The position numbers were made by a program, and so were the translations under genes. The notes beneath the pieces are model-generated. The model saw only the letters and a program-made list of their open reading frames with translations, was not told the DNA's origin and searched no databases. This document shows, in pieces, positions 28,173 through 37,163 of a DNA stretch of 64,000 nucleotides; within the stretch, counting starts at the first letter, position 1; each line of letters starts with the position of its first letter. This stretch comes from Geminocystis herdmanii PCC 6308 (GTDB lineage Bacteria; Cyanobacteriota; Cyanobacteriia; Cyanobacteriales; Cyanobacteriaceae), in NCBI RefSeq assembly GCF_000332235.1, contig NZ_CM001775.1:3103770-3167769 (forward strand), written 5' to 3'.

Positions 28173-28492
28173 AAAATAAAAATGTTTATCAAAGTGATAT
28201 TTTAGCCTCTATTCATGAAACTGCTTATGATTTATACTCCGCAGATTTGTTAAGTGAATCTAAAATGAAAGAATTTGATGAGATATGTTTAAGTCCAATT
28301 CAATCTTTTAAACCAGAAGAAATTAAAGCTATTCGTCAAGAACAAAATGTAAGTCAAGAAGTATTTGCCAAATATTTGAATGTATCTTCTGGTTTAATTT
28401 TACAATGGGAAAATGGAGAAAAAAAACCTAAAGGCTCATCTTTAAAATTGTTAAATCTTGTTAAAAATAAAGGAATTTCGATTTTGATATAA
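28169..28492 (+). CDS. XRE-family antitoxin (HigA-like)
   Basis: The 107-residue protein has an N-terminal helical part and a C-terminal HTH_XRE domain (IKAIRQEQNVSQEVFAKYLNVSSGLILQWENGEKKPKG, then LKLLNLV). This is the antitoxin form that pairs with COG4737 toxins. It is directly downstream of its toxin with a 4-nt overlap. It should bind and repress the pair's promoter near 27780. Confidence 0.85.
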   Translation: MKNKNVYQSDILASIHETAYDLYSADLLSESKMKEFDEICLSPIQSFKPEEIKAIRQEQNVSQEVFAKYLNVSSGLILQWENGEKKPKGSSLKLLNLVKNKGISILI

Positions 28493-28643
28493 AGGAGGTT
28501 CAAAGTGTAATTTTACGGCTTCTTGAAGATTAGCTAATGCTAACATGATAGTAAATATTATAGTAGAAAAAAAGATTGTTTATCCTTCTCAAAGAATTAA
28601 AGTTGAACTTCCTCAAATTGTGAGATGGTGGGCAATGCCCACC
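28493..28643 (-). pseudogene. Rearranged fragment of hicB and its upstream region
   Basis: 28493-28534 repeats part of hicB (25731-25776), then after a deletion 28545-28643 repeats the hicB upstream region and hairpin (about 25930-26029). It starts at the stop of the HigA-like gene. No coding function remains. Confidence 0.82.
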
Positions 28644-28902
28644 TTTTTTTGATTTAATTATTGGAAAAATTGAACTTGAGAATATTGCATTATTTTTTCA
28701 TCTACTGTCATCATAATCAATTCTAATTCTTGGACTTGACAAATTAAAAGTCGATCGAAAGGATCATTATGAATTAATGGTAATTGGGCTAATTTAATAA
28801 CACTATTTTCATCAATAATAAGGTTAGATATATGATGTTTTTTTCGTTGTTTAGGTAAATAAATTTCAGGAGATTCAGGTAATGATAATTTTCCTAACTT
28901 AT
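28627..28902 (-). pseudogene. 5'-truncated second copy of vapC, joined at the hairpin
   Basis: This repeats 24699-24981, from the hairpin into the vapC 3' part. The frame from KLGKLSLPESPEIYLPKQ to the stop is intact here and lacks the 7-bp duplication that breaks copy A. The 5' third of the gene is missing; the match stops at 28902. Comparing the two copies shows the lesions in copy A arose after the duplication, or that copy B came from a healthier relative. Confidence 0.85.
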
Positions 28903-28931
28903 GGATCTTCTACAGTAGTTATGATAGATTG

Positions 28932-29323
28932 TTAAATTACTGACCAATTTAATAAGATTCTTCGCTGAAAATTCTCAAAATTTGTCATGCCATAAGCTCT
29001 TCTCTTAATCAATTTAATTTTTTGATTAATTCCTTCTAATATACCTTGACTTGTCCTATTGTCAAAATAAGCTAATATTTCATTGAGCCATCTCCTTATT
29101 GTTTGACAACTTTCTGGAAAATATTTTTGTGCTGATTTCATCCATTCTGCAATTTTATCCAATGCTTTTTCCTCAGTTATATCACTTTCAAATATATCTC
29201 TCCACGCCTCTTTTTCTTCATACATTTTTATTAACTTCGGTGCTACTTTTTTGACTTCTTCTAGTTTCTCCTTTTCTATTTCATTTAGCTTTTCTTTCTT
29301 CTTTAATAAAGTGGTAATCGTTT
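28932..29323 (-). pseudogene. ISL3-family transposase, C-terminal fragment
   Basis: The open frame of about 130 codons ends TSQGILEGINQKIKLIKRRAYGMTNFENFQRRILL, the conserved C-terminus of ISL3 (DDE) transposases. It extends in frame up to 29323 without a natural start. The N-terminal two thirds, including the first catalytic residues, are gone. No terminal inverted repeats were found. It is an IS remnant. Confidence 0.8.
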
Positions 29324-29330
29324 AACTCGT

Positions 29331-29471
29331 ATGAATACCGTAAATTCGTTAGAAAATATTATCATTAATTATCAAAATAGAGGTTTTAATTTTTATACCC
29401 TTAGTAATGCAATAAAATATGTAATTAATGAACTCAACTACTATATTTATCATGCCATTCATCAGGAGTAA
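29331..29471 (+). other. Short open frame of unknown status
   Basis: A 46-codon frame (start MNTVNSLENIIINYQNRG) lies between debris. It overlaps an antitoxin-like fragment on the other strand. I do not recognise it; it may be the remains of a gene or chance. Confidence 0.2.
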
Positions 29472-29559
29472 TCGGAATGACATTATCTTCCTTTTCGATT
29501 CTTTCTATTGCTTCTAATATTTTAGCTCGATCGAAACTAGATACAATATCATTAAAAGT
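29434..29559 (-). pseudogene. Antitoxin-like gene fragment
   Basis: The frame reads SSFDRAKILEAIERIEKE, then DNVIPITPDEWHDKYSS and a stop, the style of small antitoxin proteins. It has no start codon and is cut by the kinase fragment at its 5' side. Confidence 0.35.
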
Positions 29560-29703
29560 TTAGGTAGCAGTGGCTTTGGGAATACATTTTTAGCTCAAGA
29601 TTTACAGATGCCTTCGGGAAGACAGGTTGTCATTAAAAAACTCAAACCCCATCATAACTTGCTAATATGTGAACTCTGGAAACTGATTTTACGAAAAAAG
29701 TAA
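29539..29703 (+). pseudogene. Ser/Thr protein kinase, N-terminal fragment
   Basis: About 55 codons encode RYNIIKSLGSSGFGNTFLAQD and then MPSGRQVVIKKLKP: the glycine-rich loop and the lysine strand of cyanobacterial Ser/Thr kinases. The frame breaks off soon after (HHNLLICELW and a stop). The rest of the kinase is absent. It sits directly before the CheA-type gene, in a stretch of debris. Confidence 0.75.
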
Positions 29704-29788
29704 AATATTATTCATTACTAGGGGAATGTGTTGTTAAACTAAATAATAGACATTTAATTATTCCAGAATTGAAAATCTGATAGTTGCC

Positions 29789-32700
29789 ATGAACCCACTC
29801 AATCAAGCATATCAATTATTTATTGACGAAGTACCAGAATATTTACAGGAAATTGAGAACGGCTTACTAAATTTGCGGGAAGATAAAAGTACTCCTAGGG
29901 TTCATGGTATGATGCGATCGGCACATTCCATCAAAGGTGGTTCGGCAAGTGTCGGTTTACAAGGTATTAAAAACATTGCCCACAAATTAGAAGACTATTT
30001 GAAAGCCCTTTATAATGAAGATTTAGTCGTTGATACTGAGTTAGAAGATTTATTTTTACAGGGTTATGATTGTTTAGCCATACCTTTAAGAGAATTATTA
30101 CAAACGGGAGATTTCGATCGAAAACAAGCCCAAATTAGGGCAGATGAGGTATGGGAAAAACTAGAGTTAAAACTAGGAAACGCCCTCAAACAAGTAGAAA
30201 ACTATCTCCCCTCCTCTGAAGATTTAGGCATTGATATGGTAGCTTCCATTTTTGAAGTGGATGTTGCCCAAGAAATACGCCGTTTAAAGGGTTTAGTTGC
30301 CTCTCCCGAAAGTTTTGATCCCCCCCAAGAATTACAAGAATCCCTCGACATTTTGACGGGATTGTCAGAGTTTGTTAACTTATCAGGATTTTCTTTACTG
30401 ACAAATATCACTCAACAAGCCTTAGACAAACATCCTGATAAAGCCGTTACCATTGCTAAATTATTTGTACAAGATTTAGATAAAAGTCGGGATGCGGTGT
30501 TAATGGGCGATCGAACCGAAGGCGGAAACCCTTGCTCTGCCTTACTCACCCTCGCAGAAGACACCAGCGCCGAAGTAGAAATTAACATTATTGAACAGCT
30601 AACGGAAAATTATCAGGTTAGCTTTAATATAGATGATCCTAGTTATCAATTTTTTATGGCAGAAGTGCCAGATTTATTGCATAACCTCGAAAGCGGATTA
30701 TTGACAGTTCAAGATGATAAAAGTATCTCTAAAGTTAATGATATGATGCGATCGGCACATTCCATCAAAGGTGGTGCAGCCAGTGTTGGTTTAGAAGGCA
30801 TCAAAAATATTTCCCATAGATTAGAAGATTATTTAAAAGCCTTATTCGATGAAAGTGTCATAGTTGATGATGAATTAGAAACCTATTTATTAGAAGGTTT
30901 TGACTGCTTAAAAAATGCTCTTTCTGAACAAATAGAAACAGGAAGTTATCAACCAGAATGGGAAGAAAATGCCTCTGTTGTTTGGGATAAATTAGGACAA
31001 AAATTAGGTCATATTCAGGTTAATGATTATCTACCTTCTTCTGCTGATTTAGGGGTGGATTTAGTGGCATCGTTGTTTGAAGTGGATGTTTTACAATTAA
31101 TCGAACAACTCAAAGAAAGTCTTAATAATTTACCGATTATTGAATTGCAAAATGAAGTCACTTTACAGCTAGAAATGTTAGTGGGTTTTAGCGAAATAAC
31201 CAACTTATCAGGATTAAAAAATATTGCCGATACCGTCTCTTTAGCTATCCAAAATTATCCCCATCGCATTCAACAAATTACCTCCTACTTGATTAATGAT
31301 TTGACAGAAGCAAGACAACAAGTATTAGAGGGAGATCGAGATCAAGGAGGTCAACCCTGTGCTAATCTTCAAGAGTTAGCAGGATTAACAGACATTAACA
31401 ACTCTAAAGAATCAACTCTCGACTTTGGGGAATTATTATCAGAATTTAATGATCAAGGTTCTGATGATGTCCTTCAAGAAAATGCCACCATATCCACAAA
31501 AAGCAATAATATTGAGGTTTTAAGCGGTGATGAGGGCAAATTTAACCTAACTGAAGATTTCGTCATGGAAAATGACAATTATCAAAGAAATGAAGGAGAT
31601 TTGATGGATTTTGCTTCCCTCGCAGAAAATTATGACACAAATCAAGAAGAAAATATCCCTGTTTTTGAAGAATTAGTTAATGAATTTAATGATTTTAATC
31701 AAGAAGAACAAATAGTAGAATTTGGTAATTTAGTTAGTGATTCTGAACAAGAAAAAAATGTCTCCGTATTTTCAGAATTAGCTGAAGAATTTAAAGACTT
31801 TAATCAAGAAGAACAAATAGCAGAGTTTGGTAATTTAGTCAATGAAACTAATGATTTTAACCAAGAAGAAAATACCTATGATTTTGGTAATTTAGTTAAT
31901 GAAACTAATGATGACTTTAATGAAGAAATAAATATTTTTGAATTTGGGGATTTTTCCGACAATAATTTCACCTCTGATGACAATTTTAATGACAATGGAG
32001 AAGAAGACAGTATTTCTGAGCAACAAAAAGAATTACAAGCCCAAGCCTACGAATTTTATCTCGAAGAAGCAGTAGATTTGATCTCCCTCATCGATAATGG
32101 TTTAGAAAATGCCTTAGAAACTAGAGACATCAACGAAGTTAACGAAGTGGCACGGGCGGCGCATTCCTTGAAAGGTGGTGCGAGAAGTGCTGGTTTAGAG
32201 GATTTAGGCAATATTGCTTTGAGGGTAGAAAAGAGCTTAAAAGCCTTATTCAATGAGGAGATTCCCTTGAATGATGACATCAAAGCCTATATTCGTACGG
32301 TTTATCAGTTACTACGTCAACCCTTGATAGCAAGGTTAGAAAATCAAAGTTTTGATGAAAAAACAGCGTTAGATTCTGTCAATGAGCTTTGGGGAGAGTT
32401 TGAGGCACAATACGGGGAACAAATTGCGAAATCTGAAGAATATTTGCCTTCTTCCAGTGATTTAGGCATCGATATTGCTACTTCTATTTTTGAAGTGGAT
32501 GTAGTGGAAGGTATCGCTACTTTACAAGAAGCCTTGAATCAAGGCAATGAAGGGGAAATGTATGATTTAGTTTCGATGCAAATTGATGTCTTCTCTGGTT
32601 TTGGGGAGATGTTGGCGTTACCCGGTTTTGTGGCTATCTGTGAAACCGCAGGAAAGGCTCTTGACTGTAACCCAACCGCAATTTTTGCCATTGCTCAGGC

Positions 32701-35700
32701 TTTTATTAATAACCTAGAAATTGCTCAAAAGCTAGTAATGGAGGGCGATCGAGAGTCTGGAGGAGAACCTAGTACAGAGCTATTAGCCTTAGCGGGAGAA
32801 GTCATCACCCAGCCAGTATTAGAAGAAAATACAGAAGAATCGATCGACACTTCTGATCAATCCTACAGTTTCTTTATGGAAGAAGCACCAGAATTGTTAG
32901 AAATCATCGAAAATAGTTTGTTAACTCTCAAGGACGATCGAAGTACTCCTAAAGTTCATGAGATTATGAGAGCTGCTCATTCTTTGAAGGGGGGCTCGGC
33001 AAGTGTTGGTTTAGAAGCAATTAAGACGATTTCTCACCAATTAGAAGACGCTTTTAAAGTACTTTATGATCCTAACATTGAATTGGATGATGAATTAGAA
33101 GGTTTATTGTTAGATGGTTTTGATTGTCTAAAAAATGCCCTTACTCAACAAATTGAAACGGGTAGTTATAACCCCCAAGAAACTTTAACTACGGCGAATG
33201 AAATTTGGGTAAGACTTAATGATAAACTCGGAAGTGCGCTCGATCGAGTCAATGATTACATTCCCTCATCTACGGATTTAGGGGTGGATATTGTGCAATC
33301 CATGTTTGAGGTGGATGTAGAAGAAGAATTGCAACGTCTCAAAGATGTCATTGCCAACCCCACGGCGCAACCTTTAGCGGGAGAATTACGAGCAACCTTA
33401 GAAGTATTCTCTGGTTTTGGCGAAATGTTAGTATTACCAGGCTTTGCAGAAATTGCTAGATTAGGCTTAAGCGCCATTGAAAAAAATCCTACCCATGCCT
33501 TAACTATTATTAAAATCATCATTCGAGATGCCGAAGAAGCTCGAACCTTAGTGTTAAGTGGCAATCGAACGACAGGAGGCACACCAAGCCAAGAATTAAG
33601 AGAATTTGCCGAAAATGACATTCCTTTCGATGACGGCGAAATATTCCACTTAGACAGGGAAGAAGATGACGCTAATCAAGAAGCCTTAAACGATGTTTTT
33701 GGAGAAATTGCATCTAGTACCGATGAATTTTTTACCATTACCGATGAAGATAAACAAACTCAAACTAACACCCCTTCTCTTGAGGATGTCTTTAATATCA
33801 ACTTTGATACCTCTCAAATTGAGGCTATTCACCAAGCTATAGAAGAAGATGATCAAGATGATAACATCCCCTCGATCGAAGAAATATTTGCCTCAGAATT
33901 TAGCGAAGAAGAAATCGAACTTTTAGCCAAAGCCTCGGAGTTAGCCTTAGAAGAAGATAAAAATATTACTATCCCATCTCTAAGCGAAGTCTTTTCTTCT
34001 CTGGATATGCCCATGATGGAAGAAGATAATCAAGATACATCAGAAAATGATACGGCTTCCCTTAATGACGTTTTCTCCACTAATGGCGAGATGTCGGATA
34101 CAGATGAAACCTCAGCCGAAGAAGACGAAAATAGCGATTCACTATTGAGTGACGTTTTCTCTAACTTGGATATGTCAGTTATTGACGAAGAAATTGAGGA
34201 AGTGGTAGAAAAAGAAGTCAAAGAAGAGGAAAATCAAGAGTTATCATCCTTTACCGCCCTTTTCTCTAATGTTGATATGTCCATTCTTGAGGAGGAAGTA
34301 GAAGAAGTTAAAGAAGAAGAAAATCAAGAGTTATCATCCTTTACCGCCCTTTTCTCTAATGTTGATATGTCCATTCTTGAGGAGGAAGTAGAGGAAGTTA
34401 AAGAAGAGGAAAATCAAGAGTTATCATCCTTTACTGCCCTTTTCTCTAAGGTTGATATGTCTATTCTTGAGGAGGAAGTGGAGGAAGCTAAAGAATCGGA
34501 AAATGCCACTGTTTACCCTTCCCTCAGTGATGTTTTCTCCGACATCGATATGTCTGTTCTTGATGACATGGATGAAGACGAGGAAAACGAAGAAAATATT
34601 GTTTTACCATCTCTGAGCGAAGTTTTCTCTAATGTAGATATATCCGCTCTTAATCGAGAAAATAAGGGTAAAACAGGGGATGAAAAAAATACTCTTTTCC
34701 CCTTCTTGAGTGAGGTTTTCACCGATGAAGATAAAGCAGTTAATGCAGACACTAATCCAGAAGATACAGATTCAACTCCCTCTTTAGAATCTGTTTTTGA
34801 ATCTGAAGACTTACCTGACAATGAAGACATCGAAGAAGTTGCACCCTCTTTAGAAGATACATTCTCGATCGAACAATCCAGTTCAGATGTACCTATTTCC
34901 CTAGAAAAACAAACTCAGGAAATTGTGACGAATAGTCAACAAAGTTTAGGGGATATGATTGCTCAAACCAGTCAAGATGAATCTAGTACTCCTGATGATT
35001 TAGATGAGGTGATAAAATCGATCGGCAATGTTTACGACAAACTACCCGGATTAAAAAGCCAAGAGGAAATTAAAAGTAGCCTTAACCGTAAAGCTAAAAA
35101 ATCCGAGAAAGCCGTTTCTGAAAATAAAATTCCTACTCCCACCAGCACAAGTTCTGCTAAAACTAACTTAACAGTAAGAGTTGACTTAGAGCGTTTAGAA
35201 AGAATGAATAACCTTATCGGGGAATTATCTATCAACCGTAACGGGTTATCTCTACAAAACGATAAATTGCAAACTTCCGTCAAAGAGTTGTTAGAAAGAT
35301 TTATGCGCTTTGGGCAACTAGCAAATAACTTACGAGATTTATCCGATAAAATGGTGGCTTCCCCCGATAAATTCCGTGGTAGTAATGGCAGAAGTAATCA
35401 AAATTCTAACTTACCTTTTGCCATTCCCGATGAAGCAGAATTTAGTTTAACCTCCGCTTTCGATTCTTTGGAGATGGATAGTTATGACAATATGTACTAT
35501 ATCACTCAAGGATTAATTGAACAGATGATTCAATTAGAAGAAGCCGTTGACGATATAGCTTTATATGCTGGGCAATCGGGGCAAACCGTAGAAAATCAAC
35601 GACAAATGCTTAACCGTATGCGAGATGAGTTGATGTGGGCGAGAATGCTACCTTTAGGGGAAGTCTTAAACCGATTCCCCCGTGTTCTTCGAGATTTATC

Positions 35701-37138
35701 AGTAAAATACAACAAAAAAGTTAATCTCAAGTTAAGCGGTACAAGCGTATTAGTTGACAAGGCCGCTTTAGAGAAATTATATGATCCCTTAGTACATTTG
35801 ATTCGTAATGGTTTTGATCATGGTATTGAAACTCCAGAGGTGCGCAAACAACGGGGTAAAGCAGAAACAGGAATTATTGAGGTTAAAGCCTATCACCAAG
35901 GCAACCAAACCATTATCGAAATTAAAGACGATGGAGGCGGTTTAAACTTAAACAAAATTGGACAAAAAGCCATCGAACGTCAAATGTTATCTCCTGAACA
36001 ATTAGCGGTGACAACTAAAGATAATTTACTTGATCTGATTTTTGAGCCCGGTTTCTCTACCGCCGCCGCCGTTACGGAAATTTCCGGGCGTGGTGTCGGT
36101 TTAGATATTGTTCGTTCTCAACTTCGATCGCTTAAAGGTACAATATCAGTAACTTCCGAAGCTGGAGAAGGTACAACCTTTACTTTAAGATTACCCTTAA
36201 CCCTGACGATCGACAAACTATTAGTATTATCCGCTAATAGTCATTTTTACGCCCTTCCTTCCGACAACATCGAAGAAATTATTGTACCAGAAGAACACGA
36301 ATTGAAAACATCAGGCAACAAACGATTTTTATATTACGAAAACAAAGTAGTACCTATTTACCCTTTAAGCGATTTATTAGAATATCGTTGCTATGTAGCG
36401 CAAAACCCTTCCGTAAGTCAAGCCTTAGAAGTGTTGCCCACTCCTTCCGACTGGAATAACCCTTTATTACTCATGAGTTTAGGGCAAGAATTATTTGCCA
36501 TCGAAGTAGAAAATCTCGTGAGTGAGCAAGAATTAGTCATCAAACCCTTTGGCAGTGCCTTAACCGCCCCTAGCTATAGCTATGGCTGTACCATCTTAGG
36601 AGACGGAACATTAATTCCCGTTATCAACACCGCAATTTTATTAGCTAACTTCTTGGAAGCTATGAATCCTTCGAGTAACCTTAACCGTAAAGGATTAGGA
36701 AGTATTAGTTCTAGTAAATCATCTACTCCCCCCATTGTCAATGCTTTCCAAGCATCTTCAGTATTAGTAGTTGATGACAGTGCTGCTATGAGACGAACCT
36801 TAGCACTATCCTTAGAAAAAGCTGGTTATCGAGTTATTCAAGCCAAAGACGGCAAAGACGCACTAGAACAATTACAACAGAGTTCTAATGTTAATCTCGT
36901 CATTTGTGATATTGAAATGCCTAATATGAATGGATTTGAGTTTTTAGGACAAAGAAGGCGCTATCCTGAGTTAAATAAAATCCCCGTAGCGATGTTGACT
37001 TCTCGTAGTAACGACAAACATCGTAAATTAGCTACTCATTTAGGCGCAAATGCTTATTTCACCAAGCCTTATATTGAGCAAAAATTCTTACAATCTATTA
37101 AGAGTTTAGTTGATCAAAAATCTCCTGTCATGGCGTAA
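29789..37138 (+). CDS. CheA-type hybrid histidine kinase with four Hpt modules, CheW-like and receiver domains
   Basis: This 2449-residue protein has four N-terminal Hpt domains with phospho-His at 46, 324, 792 and 1064 (H-S-(I/L)-K-G-G). Each is followed by a conserved YLPSS-x-DLG block and a G(D/N)R-x-(T/S)GG element, so whole modules of about 270 residues were duplicated. Acidic linkers occupy about 540-740 and 1290-1780, the latter with a 30-residue unit repeated three times. Then come the CheA dimerisation helices (about 1795), HATPase with LIRNGFDHGIE (about 2007) and GRGVGLDIV (about 2100), a CheW-like domain (about 2139-2300), and a receiver with D2329/D2330 and phospho-Asp D2374. It probably controls phototaxis or pilus motility, as PixL-type kinases do. 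No partner genes adjoin it. Confidence 0.92.
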   Translation: MNPLNQAYQLFIDEVPEYLQEIENGLLNLREDKSTPRVHGMMRSAHSIKGGSASVGLQGIKNIAHKLEDYLKALYNEDLVVDTELEDLFLQGYDCLAIPLRELLQTGDFDRKQAQIRADEVWEKLELKLGNALKQVENYLPSSEDLGIDMVASIFEVDVAQEIRRLKGLVASPESFDPPQELQESLDILTGLSEFVNLSGFSLLTNITQQALDKHPDKAVTIAKLFVQDLDKSRDAVLMGDRTEGGNPCSALLTLAEDTSAEVEINIIEQLTENYQVSFNIDDPSYQFFMAEVPDLLHNLESGLLTVQDDKSISKVNDMMRSAHSIKGGAASVGLEGIKNISHRLEDYLKALFDESVIVDDELETYLLEGFDCLKNALSEQIETGSYQPEWEENASVVWDKLGQKLGHIQVNDYLPSSADLGVDLVASLFEVDVLQLIEQLKESLNNLPIIELQNEVTLQLEMLVGFSEITNLSGLKNIADTVSLAIQNYPHRIQQITSYLINDLTEARQQVLEGDRDQGGQPCANLQELAGLTDINNSKESTLDFGELLSEFNDQGSDDVLQENATISTKSNNIEVLSGDEGKFNLTEDFVMENDNYQRNEGDLMDFASLAENYDTNQEENIPVFEELVNEFNDFNQEEQIVEFGNLVSDSEQEKNVSVFSELAEEFKDFNQEEQIAEFGNLVNETNDFNQEENTYDFGNLVNETNDDFNEEINIFEFGDFSDNNFTSDDNFNDNGEEDSISEQQKELQAQAYEFYLEEAVDLISLIDNGLENALETRDINEVNEVARAAHSLKGGARSAGLEDLGNIALRVEKSLKALFNEEIPLNDDIKAYIRTVYQLLRQPLIARLENQSFDEKTALDSVNELWGEFEAQYGEQIAKSEEYLPSSSDLGIDIATSIFEVDVVEGIATLQEALNQGNEGEMYDLVSMQIDVFSGFGEMLALPGFVAICETAGKALDCNPTAIFAIAQAFINNLEIAQKLVMEGDRESGGEPSTELLALAGEVITQPVLEENTEESIDTSDQSYSFFMEEAPELLEIIENSLLTLKDDRSTPKVHEIMRAAHSLKGGSASVGLEAIKTISHQLEDAFKVLYDPNIELDDELEGLLLDGFDCLKNALTQQIETGSYNPQETLTTANEIWVRLNDKLGSALDRVNDYIPSSTDLGVDIVQSMFEVDVEEELQRLKDVIANPTAQPLAGELRATLEVFSGFGEMLVLPGFAEIARLGLSAIEKNPTHALTIIKIIIRDAEEARTLVLSGNRTTGGTPSQELREFAENDIPFDDGEIFHLDREEDDANQEALNDVFGEIASSTDEFFTITDEDKQTQTNTPSLEDVFNINFDTSQIEAIHQAIEEDDQDDNIPSIEEIFASEFSEEEIELLAKASELALEEDKNITIPSLSEVFSSLDMPMMEEDNQDTSENDTASLNDVFSTNGEMSDTDETSAEEDENSDSLLSDVFSNLDMSVIDEEIEEVVEKEVKEEENQELSSFTALFSNVDMSILEEEVEEVKEEENQELSSFTALFSNVDMSILEEEVEEVKEEENQELSSFTALFSKVDMSILEEEVEEAKESENATVYPSLSDVFSDIDMSVLDDMDEDEENEENIVLPSLSEVFSNVDISALNRENKGKTGDEKNTLFPFLSEVFTDEDKAVNADTNPEDTDSTPSLESVFESEDLPDNEDIEEVAPSLEDTFSIEQSSSDVPISLEKQTQEIVTNSQQSLGDMIAQTSQDESSTPDDLDEVIKSIGNVYDKLPGLKSQEEIKSSLNRKAKKSEKAVSENKIPTPTSTSSAKTNLTVRVDLERLERMNNLIGELSINRNGLSLQNDKLQTSVKELLERFMRFGQLANNLRDLSDKMVASPDKFRGSNGRSNQNSNLPFAIPDEAEFSLTSAFDSLEMDSYDNMYYITQGLIEQMIQLEEAVDDIALYAGQSGQTVENQRQMLNRMRDELMWARMLPLGEVLNRFPRVLRDLSVKYNKKVNLKLSGTSVLVDKAALEKLYDPLVHLIRNGFDHGIETPEVRKQRGKAETGIIEVKAYHQGNQTIIEIKDDGGGLNLNKIGQKAIERQMLSPEQLAVTTKDNLLDLIFEPGFSTAAAVTEISGRGVGLDIVRSQLRSLKGTISVTSEAGEGTTFTLRLPLTLTIDKLLVLSANSHFYALPSDNIEEIIVPEEHELKTSGNKRFLYYENKVVPIYPLSDLLEYRCYVAQNPSVSQALEVLPTPSDWNNPLLLMSLGQELFAIEVENLVSEQELVIKPFGSALTAPSYSYGCTILGDGTLIPVINTAILLANFLEAMNPSSNLNRKGLGSISSSKSSTPPIVNAFQASSVLVVDDSAAMRRTLALSLEKAGYRVIQAKDGKDALEQLQQSSNVNLVICDIEMPNMNGFEFLGQRRRYPELNKIPVAMLTSRSNDKHRKLATHLGANAYFTKPYIEQKFLQSIKSLVDQKSPVMA
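34225..34494 (+). repeat. 90-bp in-frame tandem repeat, three copies
   Basis: Three nearly identical 90-bp units encode EENQELSSFTALFS, then (N/K)VDMSILEEEVEE(V/A)K. Further diverged units of the form S-L-S-(D/E)VFS-x-DMS flank them. Near identity at the DNA level indicates recent expansion within the linker. Confidence 0.92.
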
Positions 37139-37163
37139 CGAATAAGTAATAAAAGTTTTATTT

